Part shown: positions 61,501-64,000 of the stretch, one piece after another
How positions within the stretch are numbered: position 1 is the first letter of the stretch
Layout: the number at the start of each line of letters is the position of its first letter
Source: Aurelia coerulea
Taxonomy: Eukaryota; Cnidaria; Scyphozoa; Semaeostomeae; Ulmaridae
Length of the DNA stretch: 64,000 bases
Reading direction: 5' to 3'
Assembly (NCBI GenBank): GCA_039566865.1
Contig: CM076943.1
Span: forward strand, 12,138,001-12,202,000
The notes under the pieces: generated by a model
Databases searched by the model: none
What the model saw: the letters and a program-made list of their open reading frames with translations, nothing else
Told to the model about the DNA's origin: nothing
Made by a program: the position numbers and the translations under genes

Positions 61501-64000
61501 CAAGTATAATTGAAAATCTTGAAAAAATGATAAGATGTTAGTATTTGCAATGTATACTCACAGGGAATCCACTACTAAGATTGCCTTAAGTAAATTTCGT
61601 TTCTTTCCTAAACGATTGCGTAAAATCTGCTTCCTGAATGATATGATCGCTTTTAAAAATTTTCTTTGTTTTCCCTCTGCGATGGCGTGGTGAGGAGGAA
61701 CTGGAAGTGCAGAGGAGAACGAACGGAGGAAACCGCGCCATCACAGAGGGAGAACAAAGAACATTTTCAAAAGCGATCATATCATTGAGGAAAGAAGCAG
61801 ATTTTACGCAATCATTTAGGAAAGAAGCGAATTTTACTTTTAAAAGCCAATCTTAGTAGTGGATTCCCTGTGGCATACTGTCTGAAAGTACTACCGGGTG
61901 CGCCAAAATAAACTATGCACGTTTGGCAGGCCACAATAAATTGTGCACTGAACCAATCTTGAAGATTTATGTCTTGATCTTTAGCAGAAAGCCTGAATTA
62001 GATTCTAGGACATTTTGCAATTTTTTTCCGTTTTCAGTTTTAGAGCTAGAAGCGAGTTTCTTAAAATGTTCGTTTTCGAAAACATTGAAAAGTATAAAAA
62101 AACGTCGATCAAATTTTAAAAGATTTAACATGAATGAACAAAGAGAAACATTTTCAGGGGGATTTGGGAGTTTAGTACGAACTATCGTACAGCAGATTAC
62201 AATTGGTCGATTTCTAAATCACAAATCACCACGAAAAAGTTCTCTCTTTGTCCATTCATGTCGATTCTTCAGAAAACTTGATCGATGTTTTTTGATCGTT
62301 TTCAGTGTTTTCGAAAACTAAAATTCTAGGAAACTCGCTTCTAGCTCTAAAAACTGAAAATGAAAAAATTTGCAAAAAGTCCCAGTCATTCAGGCTTTCT
62401 GCTAACGAATAAGTCATAAATCTTCAAAATCGGTCCAGTTTACGATTTATTGTGGCCTACCAAACATGCATAGTTTATTTTGGCACACCCGGTATCTTTC
62501 TTCTTTCTAATGATATGCAATTTGGATAACGCAGTTTGGATACATTAATAGAAGTATTTATCATTTAATTGATAAACTTTTTTACTGTGAAAAATTTCCA
62601 AATAGATTTTGTCGAAACAGTTCAGGCCTAAAAGCACTGCAGGTGATGTCCAAGTAGGGAAAAGGCAAATTCATTCCATTTGGGTGCATTTATCAAGGTT
62701 CGTAAAATAAGCTCTCACAAAGATGGCTTTTCGTCTATGTAAATGCCCTAACACTTTCCGGTATCTGAAATACGCCTTACTCACGGAAATGGACCTGTAA
62801 ATTCAATGATTAATAATTCAATTAGTACGCTCAACCTGGATATCATTGAAAAGAAGATAGATTGTACTGTTATGCGTCAAATTCATTAAAATATCGTTGT
62901 TTCCTGAAGAATTTCGAATAAGGGAGGGCTGCATCTTTTCTGAAACACCCTGTACAATAGCAATAAAATAGATATAAAATATAACGAATAGAATAACGAC
63001 AGAATGTCATAACAATAGCGATGTACAGTGGGCTTTAAAGGCCACAAAATAATGCCATAATTAGGAATTCAAATTTATCATAAACAGTTTCTCAGGATAT
63101 TTTTGTGCCACTCTTGAAGAAAGGATTTGCAAAATTTAAATTCAACTTTCTTGACCGTTTCATTTCAATTTCAACTCCTTGTTCAATAGTTTGGGTTTGA
63201 TGCTCCTTGCAATAAATGACTTCGTATATTTCTGATAGTGGGGGGCACTGCTTGTACCCTGTGGGGCCTTTTTTGTCTGTTGCTCAATATTAATCTTTAG
63301 GTCCTCTCATATTATCTGCCTCCTTGTCTCAATTTTTTAGGAATACCATCTGGAATGCCAGACACTCGACCAATGATGCCTGCTTCCAAGCAAAGGGTAT
63401 GTATTGCCATTTAGGCGTTTGCATTTGATCATACACCGTTTGCATATTAACTGAATCGAAGGCACACTTCCATTGAAGAACTCGAATGTTCACTTATCGT
63501 ACCTCCGCAATGGTTTGGGATTAAACTGCGTTCAATTTCTGTATTTGAATCGTTGATTCCTGGAGATTTGAAGTAAAAGACCTGAAAAGCCATCCTTGTC
63601 AAGCTCTCCTCTGGAGTCTTCGAAAGTAAGAAGCCCTAGGTGGAGTATAATATTTATGTAAACATATTTTCCTGCAAATTTTTAAAATTTTCTTTGCACC
63701 AAGCTCTAATCCGATACTTTTTGGCTTTATCTGTTTTTCTATTTATTCAGTAGTTATTTTCTTCAGATATTTATAGCTTGTTATTCTCAACAATTTTTCA
63801 GGGCCAAGATTGCGATCTCGCCAAGGAGCAGGAGAGGATTCTTAATGCACAATTGGAAGCAAAACTTGAGAGCCTTTCACAGGCAGTGCAAAAACAGAAA
63901 GATCAATTGGCCAGGATTCACAAAATGATAAGTGCTGTACAGCCTAAAATGTTATTGTCAGATGGCCTTAAGAAACAACAACAACAAGAGCAGCAAATCT
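16297..64000 (+). CDS. CLOCK: CLOCK/NPAS2-family bHLH-PAS transcription factor (13 exons, 3' end outside window)
   Basis: Exons 16297-16502, 22845-23002, 26092-26177, 32628-32717, 36527-36650, 50331-50474, 52249-52399, 53654-53760, 55208-55361, 58661-58799, 59454-59586, 63341-63396 and 63802-64000 join in consistent phase into 582 codons without a stop. Order: acidic/serine-rich N-terminus (1-68), bHLH (about 70-121, RNMTEKRRRDKLN then RKMDKSSVLEQ), PAS-A (about 140-300, opening SSEELGELMLE), PAS-B (about 305-405, SSRHGMDGKFLFVDK and GYLPHELLNTS), Ser/Thr-rich linker, then a coiled coil followed by poly-Gln, matching the vertebrate CLOCK coiled-coil region. CLOCK pairs with BMAL1/CYCLE on E-boxes to drive the circadian loop in the nucleus. 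The bHLH is divergent from bilaterian CLOCK, so this could be a lineage-specific paralogue; the family call itself is firm. Confidence 0.88.
16640..18480. repeat. 1.8-kb palindrome in CLOCK intron 1, with nested insertions
   Basis: Sequence at about 16655-16890 returns inverted at 18310-18475 ('gaattatcaagatcttt', 'aatcaatgggtaat'). 16930-17095 returns inverted at 17650-17945 ('ggaacacaacttatttcc', 'caacattctcagat'). 17350-17470 returns inverted at 17530-17660. A 'ttataagaaact' foldback (about 17105-17330) and the MITE 17970-18308 interrupt it. Confidence 0.75.
17970..18308. mobile_element. TA-flanked MITE (AAATAAGCCCC family)
   Basis: Left end ccaaaaatcctcaaataagc, right end the inverse gcttatttgaggacttcggtgg; TA precedes the left end. 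Multiple 'aataagccccc' repeats in both subterminal regions. It is inserted in the right arm of the 16640-18480 palindrome, so it is the younger of the two. Confidence 0.75.
18528..19424. mobile_element. Degraded long-TIR foldback, related to those at 30.9 and 54.0 kb, split by a hAT MITE
   Basis: The left arm (cttttgattgaccccggaat, then 'aagcgatcagcgattg', 'ctctcaaccagtgattc') and right arm ('ttactggttgagagaattta', 'gcgattgctaatcgctttgaa') match the arms of the two better preserved copies. The loop received the 18789-19092 element. Confidence 0.7.
18789..19092. mobile_element. hAT-like MITE, perfect 8-bp duplication
   Basis: 304 bp, ends CAGTGGCGG and CCGCCACTG, flanked by AGCCCAGT at 18781-18788 and 19093-19100. 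Interior contains the 'ggggcgaggcccctggaaaaattt' type of tract seen again near 26470. Non-coding. Confidence 0.9.
19425..20133. mobile_element. 709-bp foldback element with about 320-bp arms and G/T-rich ends
   Basis: gtacttgataaaacgcggaa at the left returns as the inverse at 20114-20133. The arms stay paired through 'gggggct..ttgcccc' and 'gtccgtctcaaattagatgt' to a loop at about 19750-19825. The outer 120 bp of each arm is a degenerate minisatellite of units like 'ggttttgggt' and 'ggttgtgggt' (C/A-rich on the left arm). Confidence 0.85.
20498..20898. mobile_element. TA-flanked MITE (CAGTAAGTCCCCGC family), copy 1
   Basis: 401 bp with ends CAGTAAGTCCCCGCATATAA and its inverse; TA on both sides (20496-20497, 20899-20900). 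Interior repeats 'tataagaaac'. Same family as 59782-60235. Confidence 0.88.
20899..21530. other. CLOCK intron 1 segment, unidentified
   Basis: AT-rich, no gene, no clear repeat boundary. Confidence 0.4.
21533..22275. mobile_element. Mariner-type MITE, right end truncated
   Basis: Begins TA-CAGGGTGTCCCAAGAAAATTG. The interior arm 'ttcacggagttacgagcttt...gaaaccagacgcc' (21687-21735) returns inverted at 22088-22145. The right terminus is lost near 'aatgtcgaacaatttg'. Confidence 0.65.
22276..22844. other. End of CLOCK intron 1
   Basis: No gene seen. Ends in the acceptor tract TCTCTGTTTCTAAG. One CACGTG at 22412. Confidence 0.5.
22845..23002 (+). CDS. CLOCK: CLOCK exon 2, bHLH
   Basis: Acceptor CTGTTTCTAAG, donor TGCA|GTAAGT; enters in phase 2 and leaves in phase 1. 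The basic region RNMTEKRRRDKLN keeps the Glu and Arg residues used for E-box contact in bHLH proteins; helix 2 reads RKMDKSSVLEQGVNYLN, close to the CLOCK/NPAS2 'RKMDK(S/T)TVL' hallmark. The loop has an extra PPGGH. Confidence 0.92.
23003..25014 (+). other. CLOCK intron 2, first part
   Basis: No exon. The motif ctcgcttcgctcgc or close variants recur at about 23577, 23777, 23975 and 24582 next to C/G homopolymer runs (23328, 23420, 24606), and 24628-24641 ends 'ggctacgccgctgc' like a transposon terminus. Probably overlapping remnants of one repeat family. The small frames here are not supported as genes. Confidence 0.5.
25018..25718. mobile_element. Harbinger-like element, TTA duplication, about 700 bp
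   Basis: Ends AGGCGGATTTACACTAG and its inverse, flanked by TTA at 25015-25017 and 25719-25721. Subterminal 'gcgaagcgaattttt' motifs repeat in both orientations. No transposase. Confidence 0.82.
25722..26091 (+). other. CLOCK intron 2, last part
   Basis: 'agtgcacatgat/ggtgcacttgat' short repeats around 25745-25790, then a G-run at 25847-25860. No gene. Confidence 0.45.
26092..26177 (+). CDS. CLOCK: CLOCK exon 3, start of PAS-A
   Basis: Acceptor TTTTGTACTTCAG, donor GAG|GTAAAA; phase 1 in, 0 out. Encodes KSPHGSLSAGRMPKSSLL then SSEELGELMLE, which aligns with the 'LSNEEFTQLMLE' opening of CLOCK PAS-A. Confidence 0.88.
26178..29994 (+). other. CLOCK intron 3, first 3.8 kb
   Basis: No exon recognised. 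26455-26540 contains a fragment like the 18789-19092 element ('ggaaaaatttgcgggaccat'). 29246-29330 is a 3' retroposon tail on the minus strand (AT-rich, then 'taattacagct' core). Two full CRE palindromes at 28155-28162 and 28351-28358. The rest is unidentified. Confidence 0.45.
29246..29330 (-). repeat. 3' tail of a SINE/LINE-like retroposon
   Basis: Read on the minus strand it has the 'taggcatcagttagctgtaa' core and an A/T-rich tail ending in (ataata). Related tails occur at 33869-33960 (minus) and 50828-50921 (plus), both with a (GAT)n end. Confidence 0.5.
30150..30535. repeat. Dispersed repeat with long polypyrimidine tract, copy 1
   Basis: From 'cacacaactgtaaatg' onward the + strand is almost pure C/T for about 240 bp. 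The inverse copy lies at 40860-41240. A 203-codon open frame across it is a by-product of the low-complexity tract. Confidence 0.7.
30930..31529. mobile_element. Long-TIR foldback with 9-bp duplication, copy A
   Basis: 600 bp; arms about 270 bp starting AACAAGGGCAGATTTTGTAA and returning inverted. Exact 9-bp duplication CTTGAGCAC at 30921-30929 and 31530-31538. Same family as 54031-54628. The 9-bp target is typical of Mutator-like elements. Confidence 0.88.
32447..32538. repeat. Tandem repeat (CCGAT)n
   Basis: About 18 near-perfect copies of the pentamer ccgat (equivalently gatcc), decaying to 'ctgat' at the right edge. It lies 90 bp before CLOCK exon 4. Confidence 0.95.
32628..32717 (+). 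CDS. CLOCK: CLOCK exon 4, PAS-A core
   Basis: Acceptor TTTCAAATTTAG, donor CCG|GTGAGT; phase 0 to 0; 30 residues (VVGGFVMVINEKGIIKSIVE...). It aligns with the first PAS-A strands of CLOCK (…LDGFFLAIMTDGSIIYVSE…). Confidence 0.88.
32718..33868 (+). other. CLOCK intron 4, first part
   Basis: 32780-33060 contains a half copy of the 1375-2172 family (catagggctcaaatcttaaa...gggtgtaaaattg). No exon. Confidence 0.45.
33869..33960 (-). repeat. 3' retroposon tail with (GAT)n end
   Basis: Minus-strand reading: 'taggcctaaattagctgtaa', then 'aataaattattgatgatgatgatgatgg'-type tail. Compare 50828-50921 on the plus strand. Confidence 0.6.
34040..34328. mobile_element. Right half of a CAGGGTGTTTCAGAAAAAA element
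   Basis: It aligns with 62660-62952 ('tatgtaaatg', 'aatttgattaatgtgc/caattagtacgctc', 'ggataccattggaaagaagatagatt') and ends in ctgaaacaccctgta. The left half is missing or unrecognisable. Confidence 0.65.
34377..35235. mobile_element. Harbinger-like element, TTA duplication, about 860 bp
   Basis: Ends GGCCTAGGTTAAACGTCGCT and the exact inverse; TTA at 34374-34376 and 35236-35238. The terminal motif 'cgtcgctcttctcatgcgcc' appears four times (two inward, two outward), giving a nested internal hairpin at 34385-34440. No protein. Confidence 0.85.
35450..35772. repeat. Remnant of the CCGGGTGAGTC element family
   Basis: Shares 'ttctcccaagagga', 'ccgatttcaatcaagtaaatttt' and the right end 'tttttactcacacggtgga' with 29995-31914 and 55397-57500. 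Confidence 0.6.
36527..36650 (+). CDS. CLOCK: CLOCK exon 5, PAS-A
   Basis: Acceptor TTTGATTTCAG, donor TCAG|GTGAGT; phase 0 in, 1 out. 41 residues (MKVAGQSIEGIVHPDDWYNV...) matching the CLOCK PAS-A segment '[20 protein letters not shown]'. Confidence 0.88.
36898..37436. mobile_element. CATAGGTTCCAAATCTTT element, copy 2
   Basis: About 540 bp: left cataggttccaaatcttttt with 'aaaggtgggtgtaaaattca', right the inverse ('aattttacaccagccctttt', 'aaagatttggaacctatg'). Contains GTGACGTCATC. Same family as 1375-2172 and 39690-40222. Confidence 0.82.
38060..38262. repeat. Short inverted repeat, about 200 bp
   Basis: 'cttaaagacaaatgacgga' at 38062-38080 returns as 'ccgtcatttgtctttaa' at 38238-38254. 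Likely a degraded hairpin element. Confidence 0.5.
38488..39016. mobile_element. TTAA-target element (AGGGGCAGTCAGACG ends)
   Basis: 529 bp with ends AGGGGCAGTCAGACG and inverse, each abutting TTAA (38484-38487, 39017-39020). TTAA targets are used by piggyBac and Kolobok elements. Non-coding. Confidence 0.85.
39089..39592. mobile_element. Foldback element, about 500 bp
   Basis: Left arm from 'gatcgaaaaacagcg' (39092) returns inverted to 39592; arms about 200 bp ('gagtgttcctcgaaatga', 'tgatacttgccagctact'), loop 39303-39386. Confidence 0.8.
39690..40222. mobile_element. CATAGGTTCCAAATCTTT element, copy 3
   Basis: Near full length and close to 36898-37436 in reverse orientation, with shared TIRs and internal TGACGTCA at 40023-40030. 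Confidence 0.82.
40860..41240. repeat. Dispersed repeat with long polypurine tract, copy 2 (inverse of 30150-30535)
   Basis: 40885-41125 is about 240 bp of almost pure A/G. It then reads, inverted, 'catttacagttgtgtgagtc' and 'taattccagtttctagtgga', matching the start of the 30150 copy. Confidence 0.75.
41240..42480 (-). pseudogene. Dead non-LTR retrotransposon reverse transcriptase
   Basis: On the minus strand, in order: pre-RT linker (FNDSFILQCT; SLNPDKAQGWDEISVRMIK), NYRPISLLPMFGEILEKLI, LDISKAFDRVWHDGLIFKL, GVPQGSILGPLFFLEYIND, LFADDTSLFTVV and HKHLGVIVD. There are at least two frameshifts and an in-frame stop just before the ADD box. The upstream 70 residues (VYYEKVLKQQLIQHLD; AYRRAYGTQHVLIPLIEDWR) look like a later RT segment of a different element, so the copy seems chimeric near 42325. 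CR1/Jockey-type by general layout. Confidence 0.88.
42763..42893. mobile_element. hAT-like MITE (CGAGGGG(T/C)GTATCACTCT), copy 2
   Basis: 131 bp, TIRs as in 7400-7543, same internal 'aaaatccctgaaaa' block. The flanking duplication is no longer exact. Confidence 0.8.
43800..44600. repeat. Foldback of the TAAGAAACT family
   Basis: Contains 'acagtaagaaac' (43802, 44309) and ends 'cagtacttctgacagtttctta' (44570-44590), like the segments at 14945-15605 and 17105-17330. Confidence 0.5.
45040..45510 (-). pseudogene. C-terminal fragment of a non-LTR reverse transcriptase
   Basis: Minus strand: HWYCGAPLWILSGAAQAHLN, KPAARIVTNSIYNAPDGPLI, GLGWMTIQ, ESRTMVFKSLNGLA, TKIDLRLP, FRGAKLWNGLS. This is the standard post-RT domain of many animal LINEs (Y-x-x-PVW; RAARI; GWMTI; FSFRGAKLWN). 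Frames are broken and the catalytic domain is missing. Confidence 0.85.
47817..48617. other. CLOCK intron 5 segment
   Basis: No exon. 48375-48425 has the 'gtgggggggtaagggggcagttgccccccccc' tract typical of a transposon end; its partner may be 'cggctacgccactg' at 49473-49487. Confidence 0.4.
48618..48762. mobile_element. Hairpin MITE with E-box, copy 1 (TTAA target)
   Basis: 145 bp near-perfect palindrome, ends AGGGTCTGTTTCATCCAGC and inverse; right flank TTAA, left TTAT. The left arm contains CACGTG (48645-48650); the right arm has lost it. Confidence 0.88.
49668..49940. repeat. Dispersed repeat, copy 2
   Basis: Aligns with 11513-11790 in the same orientation; ends in a C-run. Non-coding. 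Confidence 0.72.
50044..50183. mobile_element. Hairpin MITE with two E-boxes, copy 2 (perfect TTAA)
   Basis: 140 bp, same family as 48618-48762, flanked by TTAA at 50040-50043 and 50184-50187. CACGTG in both arms (50071-50076, 50151-50156). It ends 147 bp before CLOCK exon 6. Confidence 0.92.
50331..50474 (+). CDS. CLOCK: CLOCK exon 6, PAS-A end
   Basis: Acceptor TTACTTTTGCAG, donor ACAG|GTAAAC; phase 1 in and out. A lysine-rich insert (KTKGQTAKKHKTS) precedes FVPFSFRLSQGSDKEDMNYR, which aligns with the CLOCK strand 'LEFCCHMLRGTIDP'. Confidence 0.85.
50828..50921 (+). repeat. 3' retroposon tail with (GAT)n end
   Basis: 'gtaggccttaattagctgta' core, then 'aaatgaataaatgatgatgatgatgatgaag'. Same family as 33869-33960. 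Confidence 0.65.
50922..51645 (+). other. CLOCK intron 6 segment, unidentified
   Basis: No exon or clear element. Short frames on the minus strand at 51261-51497 have no recognisable features. Confidence 0.4.
51646..52098. mobile_element. TA-type MITE (CAGTAAAAACCCGCGTATA ends)
   Basis: Left cagtaaaaacccgcgtatag, right ttatacgcgggtttttatg (inverse). Interior repeats 'aagaaccta/taggttcttat'. Similar design to the CAGTAAGTCCCCGC family but distinct sequence. Confidence 0.8.
52249..52399 (+). CDS. CLOCK: CLOCK exon 7, PAS-A/PAS-B linker and start of PAS-B
   Basis: Acceptor CAATATTTTTCAG, donor AAAG|GTAAAT; phase 1 in, 2 out. Reads NQNEQTEQSLVLMVWPKDQ then SSRHGMDGKFLFVDK, equivalent to CLOCK 'TSRHSLEWKFLFLDHR'. 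Other frames here are longer and open, but only this one joins the neighbours. Confidence 0.92.
52478..52845. mobile_element. TTAA-target MITE (AGGGG(G)CTGTACAA ends)
   Basis: 368 bp: left agggggctgcacaag, right the inverse (ttgtacagcccct), with TTAA at 52474-52477 and 52846-52849. Confidence 0.85.
53030..53320. mobile_element. CCGTAAAAGCTCT MITE, right-truncated copy
   Basis: Starts TA-CCGTAAAAGCTCTGTTTAG and matches the inverse of the right side of 9311-9703, including 'ttatatcaaatgccagaga' and 'gtgtatttgactcgtaaaatt'. The other end is absent. Confidence 0.72.
53414..53627. mobile_element. Hairpin element directly before CLOCK exon 8
   Basis: aaccatgaaataataatgaa returns inverted at 53606-53626; arms about 90 bp ('gacatcatgtctt...ttaggcc', 'caacaacattccgc'). 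It ends 26 bp before the exon, within reach of the branch-point region. Confidence 0.8.
53654..53760 (+). CDS. CLOCK: CLOCK exon 8, PAS-B middle
   Basis: Acceptor TTTCTGTGCCGTAG, donor AGCC|GTGAGT; phase 2 in, 1 out. CTRVTGYLPHELLNTSLYL matches CLOCK '[20 protein letters not shown]'; then HETDLEEVIKAHKS. Confidence 0.93.
54031..54628. mobile_element. Long-TIR foldback with 9-bp duplication, copy B
   Basis: 598 bp; arms about 285 bp starting AACAAGGACAGATTTTGTAA. Exact 9-bp duplication GACGGGGAC at 54022-54030 and 54629-54637. The small loop is around 54320-54345. Confidence 0.92.
55208..55361 (+). CDS. CLOCK: CLOCK exon 9, PAS-B C-terminal half
   Basis: Acceptor CCGTACCGTTTAG, donor AC|GTAAGTA; 154 bases, phase 1 in and 2 out, exactly what the flanking exons require. 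Reads GSVLLFFRFRSKSDQWLLMK then VTYNPMTSKAEYFDANFSLA, aligning with CLOCK '(C)YYRFLTKGQQWIWLQ...[20 protein letters not shown]'. The second aromatic of the usual W-I-W is Leu here. Found by phase and motif rather than by open-frame length; it ends 36 bp before a transposon. Confidence 0.85.
55673..57322. mobile_element. Harbinger-like element nested in 55397-57500
   Basis: Ends GGGATCAGTCATTTATAACT and the inverse (agttataaatgactgacccc), flanked by TTA (55670-55672, 57323-57325). Subterminal 'gttttcataccccc' repeats on both sides. Its centre is occupied by the LINE fragment. Confidence 0.78.
55895..57047 (+). pseudogene. 5'-truncated non-LTR retrotransposon (RT + C-terminal domain) with A-rich tail
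   Basis: Frames in order: KQRVKVNGSFSNW, GVPQGSVLGPLLFNIYINDM and NYADDTTIYVV (catalytic ADD box); then LGINIDNKLTFEFHV, YCPLVWMFHDRNLNKKINKI, QERALRIVYKDN; then GNICLPKVKTMRFGTETVRF, LGQKLWRTLPADIKES and a Cys-rich end CDCRLCKRYVENLGYI before a TAA. At least two frameshifts (near 56215 and 56550). 3' UTR and an A-rich tail to 57047. The endonuclease and RT N-terminus are missing. Probably the youngest relic in the window. Confidence 0.92.
57501..58660 (+). other. CLOCK intron 9, last part
   Basis: 57720-57990 is a half copy of the 1375-2172 family ('cagaattacagcattttc', 'agcagaaatctgtagca', 'gatgacatcaca'). 58526-58575 is an (AAT/GAT)-rich microsatellite. No exon until the acceptor CATTATAG at 58660. 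Confidence 0.5.
58661..58799 (+). CDS. CLOCK: CLOCK exon 10, after PAS-B
   Basis: Acceptor TTTCCCATTATAG, donor CTG|GTAAGA; phase 2 in, 0 out. RDEISQYKKLKISHAEKQAH, then TAENSLTGSASRLLTSLARD. Basic and serine-rich, in the place of the CLOCK 'YAEVRAERRREL' segment. Weakly conserved; assigned on phase and position. Contains two CACGTG sites by chance. Confidence 0.75.
58819..58880 (+). repeat. Left end of a CAGGGTGCGCCAAG-type element plus C-run
   Basis: 'atacagggtgcgccaagatttt' starts 20 bp after the exon 10 donor and reaches a C-run at 58871-58887. No right partner found. Confidence 0.45.
59454..59586 (+). CDS. CLOCK: CLOCK exon 11, linker
   Basis: Acceptor ATTTTTTCGACAG, donor CCAG|GTAAGG; phase 0 in, 1 out. 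Low-complexity linker KENAIPKSHRNKNYAAMGTN then TTQFIAPHCSREDQAGKAV. No domain. Confidence 0.7.
59782..60235. mobile_element. TA-flanked MITE (CAGTAAGTCCCCGC family), copy 2
   Basis: 454 bp, TIRs as in 20498-20898, TA at 59780-59781 and 60236-60237. Shares the 'ttgaaaagtattcaac' and 'gtagctttcagtact' interior in opposite orientation. Confidence 0.88.
60656..61251. mobile_element. Mariner-type MITE (AGGGTGTCCCAGAAAAATTG ends), palindromic
   Basis: About 596 bp; the left arm returns almost wholly inverted ('agattgc', 'ttgcatgatactgccctt', 'aaaatggccgac'). TA at the left (60654-60655), CA at the right. Confidence 0.82.
61560..61873. mobile_element. Nested hairpin, about 314 bp
   Basis: cacagggaatccactactaa at the left and the inverse at the right; arms share 'aaaatctgcttc', 'gatatgatcgcttttaaaa' and 'ccctctg(c/t)gatggcg'. 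Confidence 0.8.
61894..62492. mobile_element. TA-flanked MITE (CCGGGTGCGCCAAAATAAAC), perfect TA
   Basis: 599 bp, ends CCGGGTGCGCCAAAATAAAC and inverse of CCGGGTGTGCCAAAATAAAC, TA at 61892-61893 and 62493-62494. Nearly self-complementary throughout ('agaagcgagtttctta' returns at 62330). The 132-codon open frame across it is one arm plus loop, not a gene. Confidence 0.92.
62953..63340 (+). other. CLOCK intron 11, last part
   Basis: No gene or clear repeat; ends in the acceptor tract CAATTTTTTAG. Confidence 0.5.
63341..63396 (+). CDS. CLOCK: CLOCK exon 12, micro-exon
   Basis: 56 bases, acceptor CTCAATTTTTTAG, donor CAAAGG|GTATGT; phase 1 in, 0 out. GIPSGMPDTRPMMPASKQR: a Pro/Met-rich linker. 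Assignment by splice sites and phase. Confidence 0.7.
63802..64000 (+). CDS. CLOCK: CLOCK exon 13 (partial), coiled coil and poly-Gln
   Basis: Acceptor CAACAATTTTTCAG, phase 0, open to the window edge. EQERILNAQLEAKLESLSQA, then VQKQKDQLARIHKMISAVQP, then KKQQQQEQQ. It parallels the CLOCK segment around '[21 protein letters not shown]', the vertebrate exon 19 region bound by CIPC/MLL1, and the onset of the Gln-rich activation domain. Confidence 0.85.

Larger units (their letters stand above)
61475..62952. mobile_element. CAGGGTGTTTCAGAAAA element with two nested elements
   Basis: Left cagggtgtttcagaaaaaac, right ttttctgaaacaccctg followed by TA. Insertions: about 61560-61873 (hairpin, ends cacagggaatccactactaa and inverse) and 61894-62492. 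The right half equals the remnant at 34040-34328. Confidence 0.78.

Noticed and set aside
61923..62321. 132-codon open frame
   Set aside because: It falls wholly inside the self-complementary MITE 61894-62492.

Overview
This is eukaryotic, AT-rich genomic DNA from an animal, almost certainly a non-vertebrate metazoan. I lean towards a cnidarian or another marine invertebrate, but only weakly: the style of the non-LTR reverse transcriptases and the divergent CLOCK bHLH suggest it. There are no bacterial genes. Two spliced host genes lie head-to-tail on the + strand, embedded in a very dense load of inverted-repeat (foldback/MITE) elements and broken non-LTR retrotransposons.

Gene 1 (1-7276, +) is the 3' part of a NEMO/optineurin-family gene. 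Five exons join in phase into 386 codons of coiled coil, then the UBAN ubiquitin-binding motif, then a C-terminal CCHC zinc finger and a stop. Its 5' end is outside the window. The intergenic stretch 7277-16296 holds several MITEs, a split reverse-transcriptase relic and a nested element with poly-G termini.

Gene 2 (16297-64000, +, 3' end outside) is a CLOCK/NPAS2-family bHLH-PAS gene. I could join 13 exons in consistent phase into 582 codons: acidic N-terminus, bHLH, PAS-A, PAS-B, a low-complexity linker, and the coiled coil that corresponds to the CLOCK 'exon 19' region, where the window ends. Its introns run up to 13.7 kb and are mostly transposon sequence. A full CRE palindrome (TGACGTCA) lies about 320 bp upstream of the start codon.

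Mobile DNA: I could assign many elements by terminal inverted repeats plus exact target-site duplications. They are TA-duplicating (Tc1/mariner-like) elements at 9.3, 20.5, 30, 55.4, 59.8 and 61.9 kb; TTA (Harbinger-like) at 8.7, 25.0, 34.4 and 55.7 kb; TTAA (piggyBac/Kolobok-like) at 38.5, 48.6, 50.0 and 52.5 kb; 8-bp (hAT-like) at 7.4, 12.4 and 18.8 kb; and a long-TIR foldback family with 9-bp duplications at 30.9 and 54.0 kb. Several are nested three deep. No intact transposase or reverse transcriptase was found. Most short open frames in the window are chance frames inside these repeats.
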